Assembly (NCBI GenBank): GCA_964481255.1
Contig: CAYZTZ010000088.1
Location: forward strand, 1-14,347
Direction: 5' to 3'
Source of the DNA: UBA6911 sp964481255
Lineage (GTDB): Bacteria > Acidobacteriota > UBA6911
Length of the DNA stretch: 14,347 nt
Shown here: positions 6,963 to 13,016 of the stretch, piece by piece
How the letters are laid out: every line of letters starts with the position of its first letter
How positions within the stretch are numbered: the stretch's first letter is position 1
The notes under the pieces: model-generated
Seen by the model: only the letters and a program-made list of their open reading frames with translations
Database searches by the model: none
Told to the model about the DNA's origin: nothing
Position numbers and translations under genes: made by a program

Positions 6963-6990
6963 TTGAATGGGGCGCGGCACCGCGTATAGA
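6963..6990 (+). promoter_or_regulatory. Promoter candidate for the ATP-grasp gene
   Basis: TTGAAT (6963-6968) and TATAGA (6985-6990) are 16 bases apart in otherwise GC-rich sequence. The expected start of transcription is about 5 bases before ATG 7002, so the transcript would have almost no leader, and no good Shine-Dalgarno is present. This parallels the DUF763 start. Confidence 0.45.
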
Positions 6991-7001
6991 TTAAGCGAGT
7001 T

Positions 7002-7856
7002 ATGGGGAAAAGCGTCGCCCTGATTTTCCACGAGCATGAACGGCGGAGGGACCTTCCGAATTTTGCGATATGGCATCTGGCTGACATCTGGCGAAGACAA
7101 GGAATGAAGGTCACCGCCTTATTCGGCGTAAAAAGCTTTATTCCCGCCGACCTGGCCGTTCTCCATGTCGATCTCACCGTCGTGCCGCAGGAGTATATAG
7201 AATTCGCGCACCGGTATCCCATCGCCCTGAACGCAGGCCTCAGGAACATAAAAAAATCCCTGATCAGCAGGAACAAGGTAAGCCCCGGCGACGGATACGA
7301 AGGACCCGTGATTGTGAAATCGGACCTGAACTATGCAGGGCAGCCTGAGCGAAAGCTTTTGGGGACGGCATGGTCGAGACTGGGATTCCGGCTTGGAAGC
7401 CGCCTTCCGTTCCGTCGGGCTGCCGTGATGCAACCGGGTCGGCGTTTCAGGTCGCCCACCGACTACATCATCCTTGAAAGCCCGCGCGCGGTGCCCCGGG
7501 AATGGTTTCACCGGGACGACCTGTTTATCGAAAGATTCATTCCTGAAATCCTTGATGGAATGTATTGCGTGCGGATTTACCATTTTCTCGGGAATCGCGG
7601 GATCTGCCTCCTGAGAAAATCCAATCACCCCGTCGTCAATACATCGACCGTGATGCAAAGAGAGAGGGTGGAAGTGCATCCTGAGATTCCGGAGCTTGCA
7701 AAAAGAATGGGATTCGATTTCGGCAAATTCGATTATGTGATGCATGAAGGCAAACCTGTGCTCCTCGATGCCAACAAGACACCTGGAGCCAGGAAAACCG
7801 CCTCCTTTGCGTCGATATGCCCTGAATGGGCTCGCGGAATCGAAATTTATCTTTGA
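7002..7856 (+). CDS. ATP-grasp domain protein
   Basis: A 284-residue protein with the outline of an ATP-grasp ligase-like fold. V-I-V-K-S-D-L-N-Y-A-G (103-113) resembles the ATP-binding lysine strand; L-F-I-E-R-F-I-P-E (about 174-182) fits the adenine-contacting E-x-F segment. The end has D-Y-V-M-H-E-G-K-P-V-L-L-D-A-N-K-T-P-G, the classical acidic D-x-N metal-binding site followed by P-G. ATP-grasp enzymes join a carboxylate to an amine or thiol through an acyl phosphate. Proteins of this outline often sit beside glycan or peptide-tailoring genes; two glycosyltransferases lie 2.5 kb upstream on the same strand, but not in one operon. No membrane segment or signal peptide is seen. Substrate unknown. 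It faces the - strand operon tail to tail, with 248 bases between. Confidence 0.72.
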   Translation: MGKSVALIFHEHERRRDLPNFAIWHLADIWRRQGMKVTALFGVKSFIPADLAVLHVDLTVVPQEYIEFAHRYPIALNAGLRNIKKSLISRNKVSPGDGYEGPVIVKSDLNYAGQPERKLLGTAWSRLGFRLGSRLPFRRAAVMQPGRRFRSPTDYIILESPRAVPREWFHRDDLFIERFIPEILDGMYCVRIYHFLGNRGICLLRKSNHPVVNTSTVMQRERVEVHPEIPELAKRMGFDFGKFDYVMHEGKPVLLDANKTPGARKTASFASICPEWARGIEIYL

Positions 7857-8104
7857 ACGGCTTTTGCAAGAGCCCAGGGATCGGAGGATGAGAGCATGGC
7901 TGCGGCCCATGATCCTGCGTTCTCCCGCATGATGGAGACTTGAAATCTTCGATTGTGCTCGAGCGCCCACCGGGAAGAGATCAGGCGGGGAAGGGAATGC
8001 GGATCCCCCTGCAACCCGGCAAGAGGGCCGGCGGGGCCGAATCGCAGGATCGATACAATACCGATTGCAGCCTGCCCGTTTTCACGGCCGTTCGCCTCAA
8101 GACT
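7857..8104. other. Convergent intergenic region, no clear terminator
   Basis: Lies between the stop codons of two converging genes. The only structure is a weak two-part stem (AGGAT 7885-7889 with ATCCT 7912-7916; CATGG 7895-7899 with CCATG 7907-7911), without a T-tract in either direction. Confidence 0.4.
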
Positions 8105-9562
8105 TTAGACGCCCCGCCGGAAGGCTTCCCTTAGCTTCGTTTCCCATGCCGGGTAGTTACCATAATGCCGTCCGAGCGCCTGAGAGGGCGCATAATGCCC
8201 GTGACGCATGTCGGTCTCCATGGATCGCCGCATCAGGTCCACAGGGATTTTCCCGGCCTGCGGCAAAGTCCGGTCATAGAAAAAGAGCAGTTCGATGTGG
8301 GCGCCGTGCCCGTACTCAATGGGAATGATCTGAAAATTGTGCGGGGCGTCGAGCGTCAGTCCCTTTTCGATGAACTCATAAAAAAACTCGGGGATTGTTT
8401 CGGCTATCTTGAAAGTGTGCGGCACGGATTCTGCGTGAAGAACGGGAGCCCATCCCCCTCCAAGCTTCAGCACGCGCTGCAGGAAGCTCACGATGATGAA
8501 GAAATCCATGTTGCTCTCCCACAGCTTCCGGATGGAGGCGTCGACTTCCTCCCCGCCCGTCTCCCGCACGATGTCCCACAGCACCCTTTCTTCATAGGCC
8601 ATCTCCTCCGGAGTCCATGCGGCCAGGTAGACCCAAAGAGCCGTTTGAAGCTCCTTCTGGAAAAGGCCGCTGTTCCATAGATCCCAGAAATCGTTCGCCG
8701 AGACGGTGAACATGACGGCCGCCGTGGCGTAGAAGAATTTCAGGACCGCCGCGCCGATCTCCGCCTCTCCCAGGGCGATCATGGCGTCGCGCACCCTGTC
8801 CCGCGAAGGAAATTTGAAAATGAAAACCCTGTGGCGGTCCTCGGGCAGGCGGATCGTATAAGAGGGCGAGCGGCCCTCCGCCGGCATGACCGCCGGCCCC
8901 TTCCAGGCGTCCAGTCCTATCGCGGCCTTTGTGAAAACGCCGAAGCCCCTCTGCGCGATCCCGCCGAGGCTCGGGCCCGGGCCGTCCGGACAGAACCAGC
9001 CGGCCCCGCCGCCCAGGGAGCCCGCACGGATCATCCGGCCCTCGGGAGTGATCCATTCGTACCCCAGCAGGTAGCGGTTGTTCTTGGAGGTGCTGTGCTG
9101 GAGATGGTGTTCGCCCTTGGCGATGAAGTTGGCCATGACGGAGCAGGACGGGCCCACCGACGGCACGGGATAGCTGAGGCCGCGTTTCATCAGCTCCGGC
9201 TTCAACTGGACATGCCTCACGCCGGGCTCGACTACGACATAGCGGTCTTCCTCGTTGATCTCCAGAATCCTGTTCATCCGCCTCAGGCTGAGAATGATTT
9301 TCATCCCGTCGCCGGGCGGCATGCCGGCCCAGTGGAGCGACGTAATGGGATTGTATTGAATGCCGTACTGCCGGCAGATTTTGACAACCGCCTGCACCTC
9401 TTCGGCACTTCCCGGCATGAGGACGGCGTCCGGGCTCGCAGGCTTGCGCATGTCCTGAGGCGATGTGTGGCGATACGCGGCCAGGATATGCGGGCGGCCG
9501 CTTATGTTTTCCGGGCCCACGACGCCTTCCAACAGCCTGTATATCTTTTCCGGCAGACTCAT
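8105..9562 (-). CDS. FAD-binding oxidoreductase (VAO/PCMH type), third gene of the operon
   Basis: A 485-residue flavoprotein of the vanillyl-alcohol-oxidase/4-cresol-dehydrogenase and GlcD superfamily. The PCMH FAD domain is visible: P-D-A-V-L-M-P-G-S-A-E-E-V-Q-A-V-V (44-60), the loop N-P-I-T-S-L-H-W-A-G (71-80) where the pyrophosphate is held, L-S-L-R-R-M-N-R-I-L (91-100), and V-V-V-E-P-G-V (109-115). The C-terminal substrate/cap domain is present, but the protein ends at KLREAFRRGV without the D-P-x-x-x-L-x-P-G-R tail usual in this family and present in its operon partner. The start ATG is preceded by GGGAG about 8 bases away. It begins 24 bases after the Fe-S gene, so it is co-transcribed. 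It likely oxidises an organic substrate and passes electrons to the Fe-S partner. The substrate is not known. Confidence 0.82.
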   Translation of the reverse strand: MSLPEKIYRLLEGVVGPENISGRPHILAAYRHTSPQDMRKPASPDAVLMPGSAEEVQAVVKICRQYGIQYNPITSLHWAGMPPGDGMKIILSLRRMNRILEINEEDRYVVVEPGVRHVQLKPELMKRGLSYPVPSVGPSCSVMANFIAKGEHHLQHSTSKNNRYLLGYEWITPEGRMIRAGSLGGGAGWFCPDGPGPSLGGIAQRGFGVFTKAAIGLDAWKGPAVMPAEGRSPSYTIRLPEDRHRVFIFKFPSRDRVRDAMIALGEAEIGAAVLKFFYATAAVMFTVSANDFWDLWNSGLFQKELQTALWVYLAAWTPEEMAYEERVLWDIVRETGGEEVDASIRKLWESNMDFFIIVSFLQRVLKLGGGWAPVLHAESVPHTFKIAETIPEFFYEFIEKGLTLDAPHNFQIIPIEYGHGAHIELLFFYDRTLPQAGKIPVDLMRRSMETDMRHGHYAPSQALGRHYGNYPAWETKLREAFRRGV

Positions 9563-9586
9563 GGCAGAAGCTCCCGTTCTCGATGA

Positions 9587-10837
9587 TCAGAGCGACGCGG
9601 CGACAAGCCCGCATAGGTCATGGTATCGGAAACCGCCGCCGTCCTTTGCCAGGGCATTCTCGAAACTCGACCGGCAAAACGGACAGCTGGAGACCAGAGC
9701 CTCGGCTCCCGCGGCCCTGGCTTCGCCGATTCTCTCTCCGGCGACCCACAGCGCAAAATCCGGGAAGGCCGATGGAACGCCGCCCCCGCCGCCGCAGCAG
9801 AAAGCGTTTTCCTCGTTGCGGGTCATTTCAACCAGCTCGATGCCGGGGATGGACCGTAGGACACATCGCGGCGCGTCATAGACGCCGTGCGTGCCCCGCC
9901 TCCAACGCTTGGGCGGATCGTGGTAGCCGAAGGCCTTTATCCGGCCGGTCCATGGGACATACGGCTCCGAAAGCCTGCCCAGGAGACAGGGGTCATGATA
10001 GGTCACTCTCATGCCGGGATAGCTCCCGGGCTTAAGCCGGCCTTCCTGCAACAACTGCCACAGGACCTCGGTAATATGCAGTACCTTGAAGCCAGGCTCG
10101 GCGATCCTCGGGTAGAATCCCCGAAATGTTCCATAGCAATGCGCACAGCCGGTGATCAGCACATCGACACCCGACCTCCGAAAAGCGTCCATATTGCGCT
10201 CGGCCAGTTTCCGTGCGGCCTCCGCCTGCCCGGTGCGCCAAAGGGGCGCCCCGCAGCAAAATTCGTCGCCGAACATCAGGCGGAAATCGACGCCGCCGGC
10301 GCTCAGTATTTTCGCCGCATCGCGGGCCGATTCAGGATAGAGATAGGCGGCGGCACATCCGACGAAGAAGGCGACGTTGGATTCTTTCGATAACGGGAAG
10401 TTCTCGGGCAGCCAGTCGAACCTCCGGTTATGGGGCTTCCCGTAGATATTGTGGTGACGGGCCGCGTTCTCCGCCTGTTGCCTGTGGGCGGCCATCGGTC
10501 CCCGGCCGTCTTCGACGCACTTCGCCCTCAGGGCCAGTATCGTGTCCAGGACCTCCATGTCCCGCACGGATTTGCAATTGATGTCGCAGGCGCCGCACGT
10601 GGTGCAGGTATAGATATGCGCGATCAGATCCTCTTCATATTGCAGAGTCCCTTCCAGAAGTTCCTGGGCGATGTTGATCAGTCCCTGTCCGGAGTAGGAC
10701 TCATATTGATATCTCTGGTAAATCGGACACACCTCGGCGTACTCCCATCCCCTCATCTTGGGCCCGAGGATAAACCGGCACTGGCCGCAGTGGTTGCAGG
10801 ATTCCATGGTGTATCTGTAATCGCTCAATCGGTCCAT
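9587..10837 (-). CDS. CCG-domain Fe-S oxidoreductase (GlcF/GlpC/HdrD-like)
   Basis: A 416-residue electron-transfer subunit. The N-terminal half has two [4Fe-4S] sites: C14-x2-C17-x2-C20 with the fourth ligand probably C37-P, an unusually long gap, and the regular C78-x2-C81-x2-C84-x3-C88. Two cysteine-rich CCG domains follow: C161, C194-C195, C231-x2-C234; and C284, C347-C348-G-G-G-G-G, C385-P-F-C388. This is the plan of GlcF, GlpC and HdrD/HdrB, which take electrons from a flavin subunit to quinone or to a thiol/disulfide site. No membrane segment is present, so it would be peripheral. The ribosome binding site AGGAAG overlaps the stop of the upstream gene (10-base gap), showing tight operon packing between two flavoprotein genes. 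It is the hub of the operon. Confidence 0.9.
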   Translation of the reverse strand: MDRLSDYRYTMESCNHCGQCRFILGPKMRGWEYAEVCPIYQRYQYESYSGQGLINIAQELLEGTLQYEEDLIAHIYTCTTCGACDINCKSVRDMEVLDTILALRAKCVEDGRGPMAAHRQQAENAARHHNIYGKPHNRRFDWLPENFPLSKESNVAFFVGCAAAYLYPESARDAAKILSAGGVDFRLMFGDEFCCGAPLWRTGQAEAARKLAERNMDAFRRSGVDVLITGCAHCYGTFRGFYPRIAEPGFKVLHITEVLWQLLQEGRLKPGSYPGMRVTYHDPCLLGRLSEPYVPWTGRIKAFGYHDPPKRWRRGTHGVYDAPRCVLRSIPGIELVEMTRNEENAFCCGGGGGVPSAFPDFALWVAGERIGEARAAGAEALVSSCPFCRSSFENALAKDGGGFRYHDLCGLVAASL

Positions 10838-10847
10838 AGAGTGCTTC

Positions 10848-12371
10848 CTAAAAGCAGAGCCTGCCCGGATTCAGGACGTTGTCGGGGTCAAAGACGCTCT
10901 TCAGTCTCCTCAGCGCATCCTTTTCCTCCACGAGCCCGCGGTAAACCATTTCCGCCCACGGCCCGTAAGGTCGGCTGAAAAAGGCCCCGTGATTCAGGAG
11001 CGCTTCGGACGCATCCATAAACAGTCTCTTCAGATGCGCCGTCCCGGCCGGATCGGACGGGTCACAGGGCAGATGAAATTCGCAATGGCATCCACGCCCC
11101 TGAACCATGGGCTGAACGTAGCCGCCTATGTCGCCGACCGGGTAACGGTGCTGTCGAGCGACTTCATTCATCAACCCGATAAATGAAACAACCTTGCTCA
11201 AGGTCGTCAGAAAAAAGATGTCGCGACAGGATCCCTTGCGGCGCAGCTTCCAGTAGGGTTCCTTTTCCCAGGCGCCCGACAGCAGTTCCAGAAGAACCCC
11301 TTCTCTGCCTTCGGCTCCCGGCAGGGTGCTGTGCGCTTTCAACCCCGACTCCTCACAAATGTTTTTCAGGTATTTCTCCTGGATCTCCACCCTCTCTTCG
11401 GGCCTTCTCCTGTAGCCGCTCACGCAGGCGAGGACCGTCCAGGGAGGCAGGTTCGCCTTCAACTCCTCGAAATCGCCGGGCCAGGTTTCAGCCAATATGG
11501 CGGCCAGGTTCACGTTGTTCAGCGCCAGACACTCGTCGACCACCCTCCGCGCTAACAGCCGGATCATGGGCGCCGCAAGTGCGCCGACATCCTCGATGGG
11601 AATAAAGTAAAGTTTTTGGAGAGACGGCAGGACTTCAGCTTTGGTCACGGCCCATGTGACCAGCCCCATTGTTCCCTGGGCGCCGGACAGGAACCTGACA
11701 TAATCGATCCATCCCGGCCCCCAGGGGTTGACCATGTCCGTGCGCAGAGAATCGAGATCTCCCGGGCCGGATGCCGAGCCCGTCCTGAAGATGTCTCCGG
11801 TCCCATAGACGACCTCCAACGTCAGGAGAGGGTCCACATAATCGAATTGATACTTGGGAATGAGACACGGCTCTCTTTCTAGGCGGCTGGCAACCACGGA
11901 TTTATTCGCCCGGGGCAGCAGCGGGATATTGAGCCTCAGCCCGTGCTTCTTCAGTTCCGCGATTAACGGACCGTAACCTACGCCGGGCTCCACCATGGCG
12001 CACCGGTTCACCGGATCTATTTTCAAAACCCGATTCATCCTGCTGAAGTCCACAACGGCCGCCTCCGGGGCGGGCACGGTATCGCCGTGAAACCTGGGCG
12101 GCCCGGAGCTTACCGGCGTCAGCGGAACGCCGTTTTCGGCGGCCGATCGGACAATGGCCTGAACATCGCTTTTTTGTTCAGGAAAAACCAGAAGCAGAGG
12201 GCGGCATGGGGCGACGAAGCTATGATCGCTCGAATATTCCTCAAGAACGGCCTGATCGCGCACGATGCCGCCCTGTTTCAACACCGCCGCAAGCGAATCG
12301 ACAAAACGGGAAGCGGATTGTTGCGATACGGCCGGCCCATGTTGCTCGTGTTTGTTCATCGGGGGATCCAT
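10848..12371 (-). CDS. FAD-binding oxidoreductase (VAO/GlcD type), first gene of the operon
   Basis: A 507-residue flavoprotein. PCMH domain landmarks: P-L-L-L-V-F-P-E-Q-K-S-D-V-Q-A-I-V, P-V-S-S-G-P-P-R-F-H-G (86-96, the FAD pyrophosphate loop), V-V-D-F-S-R-M-N-R-V-L (106-116) and A-M-V-E-P-G-V. The block S-G-A-Q-G-T-M-G-L-V-T-W-A (229-241) closes the FAD domain, and the end is the classical FDPDNVLNPGRLC tail. It is paralogous to the third gene but clearly diverged from it. I place the start at ATG 12371, not at the in-frame ATGs 12386 or 12422, because AAGGAGG lies exactly 5 bases upstream. It opens the three-gene unit and would be the second flavin subunit, as GlcD and GlcE are in glycolate oxidase. 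No close functional match can be named. Confidence 0.85.
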   Translation of the reverse strand: MDPPMNKHEQHGPAVSQQSASRFVDSLAAVLKQGGIVRDQAVLEEYSSDHSFVAPCRPLLLVFPEQKSDVQAIVRSAAENGVPLTPVSSGPPRFHGDTVPAPEAAVVDFSRMNRVLKIDPVNRCAMVEPGVGYGPLIAELKKHGLRLNIPLLPRANKSVVASRLEREPCLIPKYQFDYVDPLLTLEVVYGTGDIFRTGSASGPGDLDSLRTDMVNPWGPGWIDYVRFLSGAQGTMGLVTWAVTKAEVLPSLQKLYFIPIEDVGALAAPMIRLLARRVVDECLALNNVNLAAILAETWPGDFEELKANLPPWTVLACVSGYRRRPEERVEIQEKYLKNICEESGLKAHSTLPGAEGREGVLLELLSGAWEKEPYWKLRRKGSCRDIFFLTTLSKVVSFIGLMNEVARQHRYPVGDIGGYVQPMVQGRGCHCEFHLPCDPSDPAGTAHLKRLFMDASEALLNHGAFFSRPYGPWAEMVYRGLVEEKDALRRLKSVFDPDNVLNPGRLCF

Positions 12372-12376
12372 GGCAT

Positions 12377-12383
12377 CCTCCTT
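12377..12383 (-). promoter_or_regulatory. Ribosome binding site that decides the operon's first start
   Basis: On the - strand AAGGAGG precedes ATG 12371 by 5 bases. Upstream in-frame ATGs at 12386 and 12422 lack any such site, so the protein is shorter than the longest frame by 15-17 N-terminal codons. Confidence 0.75.
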
Positions 12384-12408
12384 CATATGGGGGAGCGCCG
12401 GAGTTGGA

Positions 12409-12430
12409 ATTATCCCGCTCAAGGGCTTGA
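12409..12430 (-). promoter_or_regulatory. -10 box and palindromic operator candidate for the flavoprotein operon
   Basis: On the - strand GATAAT (12414-12409) gives a leader of about 30 bases to ATG 12371. A perfect palindrome with arms TCAAG and CTTGA (12419-12430) sits just upstream, in the -35/-10 spacer, where a repressor would block polymerase. No good -35 is visible, so an activator may be needed. Confidence 0.35.
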
Positions 12431-12456
12431 AACTTTCCGGACAACCCCGATAGAGA

Positions 12457-12468
12457 CGGAGAACTCCG
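12457..12468. repeat. 12-bp palindrome upstream of the flavoprotein operon
   Basis: CGGAG (12457-12461) and CTCCG (12464-12468) around AA. Its centre is 38 bases from that of the TCAAG/CTTGA palindrome, but the sequences differ, so they would not bind the same protein. Confidence 0.25.
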
Positions 12469-12541
12469 CGGAGGCCCCTTCTCGATTCAAGGCCGGCCGA
12501 TAGACTCTTTTCGCGGCATTGCCCGCATCATGAAACGGATA

Positions 12542-12573
12542 CCGGTCAAAAACCCAGCAGCTATCCTGACCGG
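12542..12573. repeat. 7-bp inverted repeat with an 18-base spacer
   Basis: CCGGTCA (12542-12548) and TGACCGG (12567-12573) are exact reverse complements. As RNA this is a 7-bp stem; as DNA it resembles two separated half-sites of a dimeric regulator, 170-200 bases upstream of the flavoprotein operon. Confidence 0.35.
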
Positions 12574-12645
12574 AAGCCCTGGCGCTGCCCGCCTCCGGCA
12601 TGGGACCCTTTCCATGATGCAGGCTCCCGAAAGCTCCACAACCCG

Positions 12646-12674
12646 TTGACTCAAACATTGGTCACGATTCTATC
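12646..12674 (+). promoter_or_regulatory. Weak promoter candidate for the short + strand frames
   Basis: TTGACT (12646-12651) is a good -35 match, and TCTATC (12669-12674) sits 17 bases away but is a poor -10. It precedes the two short frames at 12761 and 12885. Confidence 0.2.
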
Positions 12675-12685
12675 CCAGGTTGAGG

Positions 12686-12705
12686 CAATATGGCTTGGAA
12701 TATTG
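12686..12705. repeat. Inverted repeat CAATAT-N8-ATATTG
   Basis: Exact 6-bp arms around 8 bases, in a locally AT-rich pocket. The flanking TTGAGG is also repeated directly at 12680 and 12703. It looks like an operator half-site pair, unconfirmed. Confidence 0.3.
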
Positions 12706-12752
12706 AGGAGATTCCGCTGTATCGCGCCGTCCGGACCCAATCGCCATGGAAG

Positions 12753-12777
12753 GACAATTCATGAACGGGGAATTGTC
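12753..12777. repeat. Perfect 8-bp inverted repeat with 9-base loop
   Basis: GACAATTC (12753-12760) and GAATTGTC (12770-12777) are exact reverse complements. The left arm includes the end of the ribosome binding site of the 32-codon frame and the loop includes its ATG (12761), so folding would hide the start. Confidence 0.45.
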
Positions 12778-12859
12778 GACAGGCGGCGCTTTTTCTTCCT
12801 GTTGCATGACGAAACAAGGCATTCCTATCAAGAAGACCATCGCCCCTTGTTTCAGTTAA
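12761..12859 (+). CDS. Possible small protein, 32 residues (SD-led short frame)
   Basis: A short frame from ATG 12761 to TAA 12857-12859, with GGAAGGA (12748-12754) ending 6 bases before the start. It carries three cysteines (a C-C pair at 14-15 and C30), begins MNGELSTGGAF and ends in K-K-T-I-A-P-C-F-S. I recognise no family. A hairpin whose loop holds the start codon (12753-12777) could control it. The ribosome binding site is the main evidence; without conservation data it may be chance or the remnant of a larger gene. Confidence 0.27.
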   Translation: MNGELSTGGAFSSCCMTKQGIPIKKTIAPCFS

Positions 12860-12884
12860 CATTTTGATGGAAGGAGCTCGACTC

Positions 12885-13016
12885 ATGAAAAAGACTGAAA
12901 GAGCACTCTGCGCCGGGTTCACGCACGGTAGTTTCAGGAGGCGAACCTCCTCTCCTAGACCTTGCGGCTTTTGTCGGGGGAGGCTTTGGAGCCTGAGACC
13001 AGCGCCGCGCGGGTGA
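12885..13016 (+). CDS. Possible small or broken gene, 43 residues, running into dinB's 3' end
   Basis: ATG 12885 is preceded by GGAAGGAG (12869-12876) with 8-base spacing, a strong site. The first 17 residues (MKKTERALCAGFTHGSF) look protein-like; from about 12936 on the frame is simply antisense to the end of dinB, and is Arg/Pro/Ser-rich as expected for a shadow. The likely reading is a gene start whose body was lost by a rearrangement near 12935, or a chance frame. It lies 25 bases after the 32-residue frame on the same strand. Confidence 0.25.
   Translation: MKKTERALCAGFTHGSFRRRTSSPRPCGFCRGRLWSLRPAPRG
12936..12951 (-). terminator. Stem-loop with TTCG tetraloop after dinB
   Basis: On the - strand AGGAGG-TTCG-CCTCCT forms a perfect 6-bp stem starting 3 bases after the dinB stop. 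A UUCG loop makes a very stable hairpin. No T-tract follows, so it may protect or end the dinB mRNA without being a canonical intrinsic terminator. Confidence 0.4.

Noticed and set aside
7896..7943. A 15-codon frame with a GGAGG 8 bases upstream
   Set aside because: Too short and Ala/Met-rich to support, in a convergent gap with no other evidence.
8592..9614. A 340-codon frame in another - strand phase of the flavoprotein gene
   Set aside because: Low-complexity Arg/Gly/Pro translation in a different phase of a well-supported gene.
12895..12960. A tRNA-like T-arm (GGGTTCAC and a GGAGG/CCTCC stem)
   Set aside because: No acceptor, D or anticodon arms can be folded around it.
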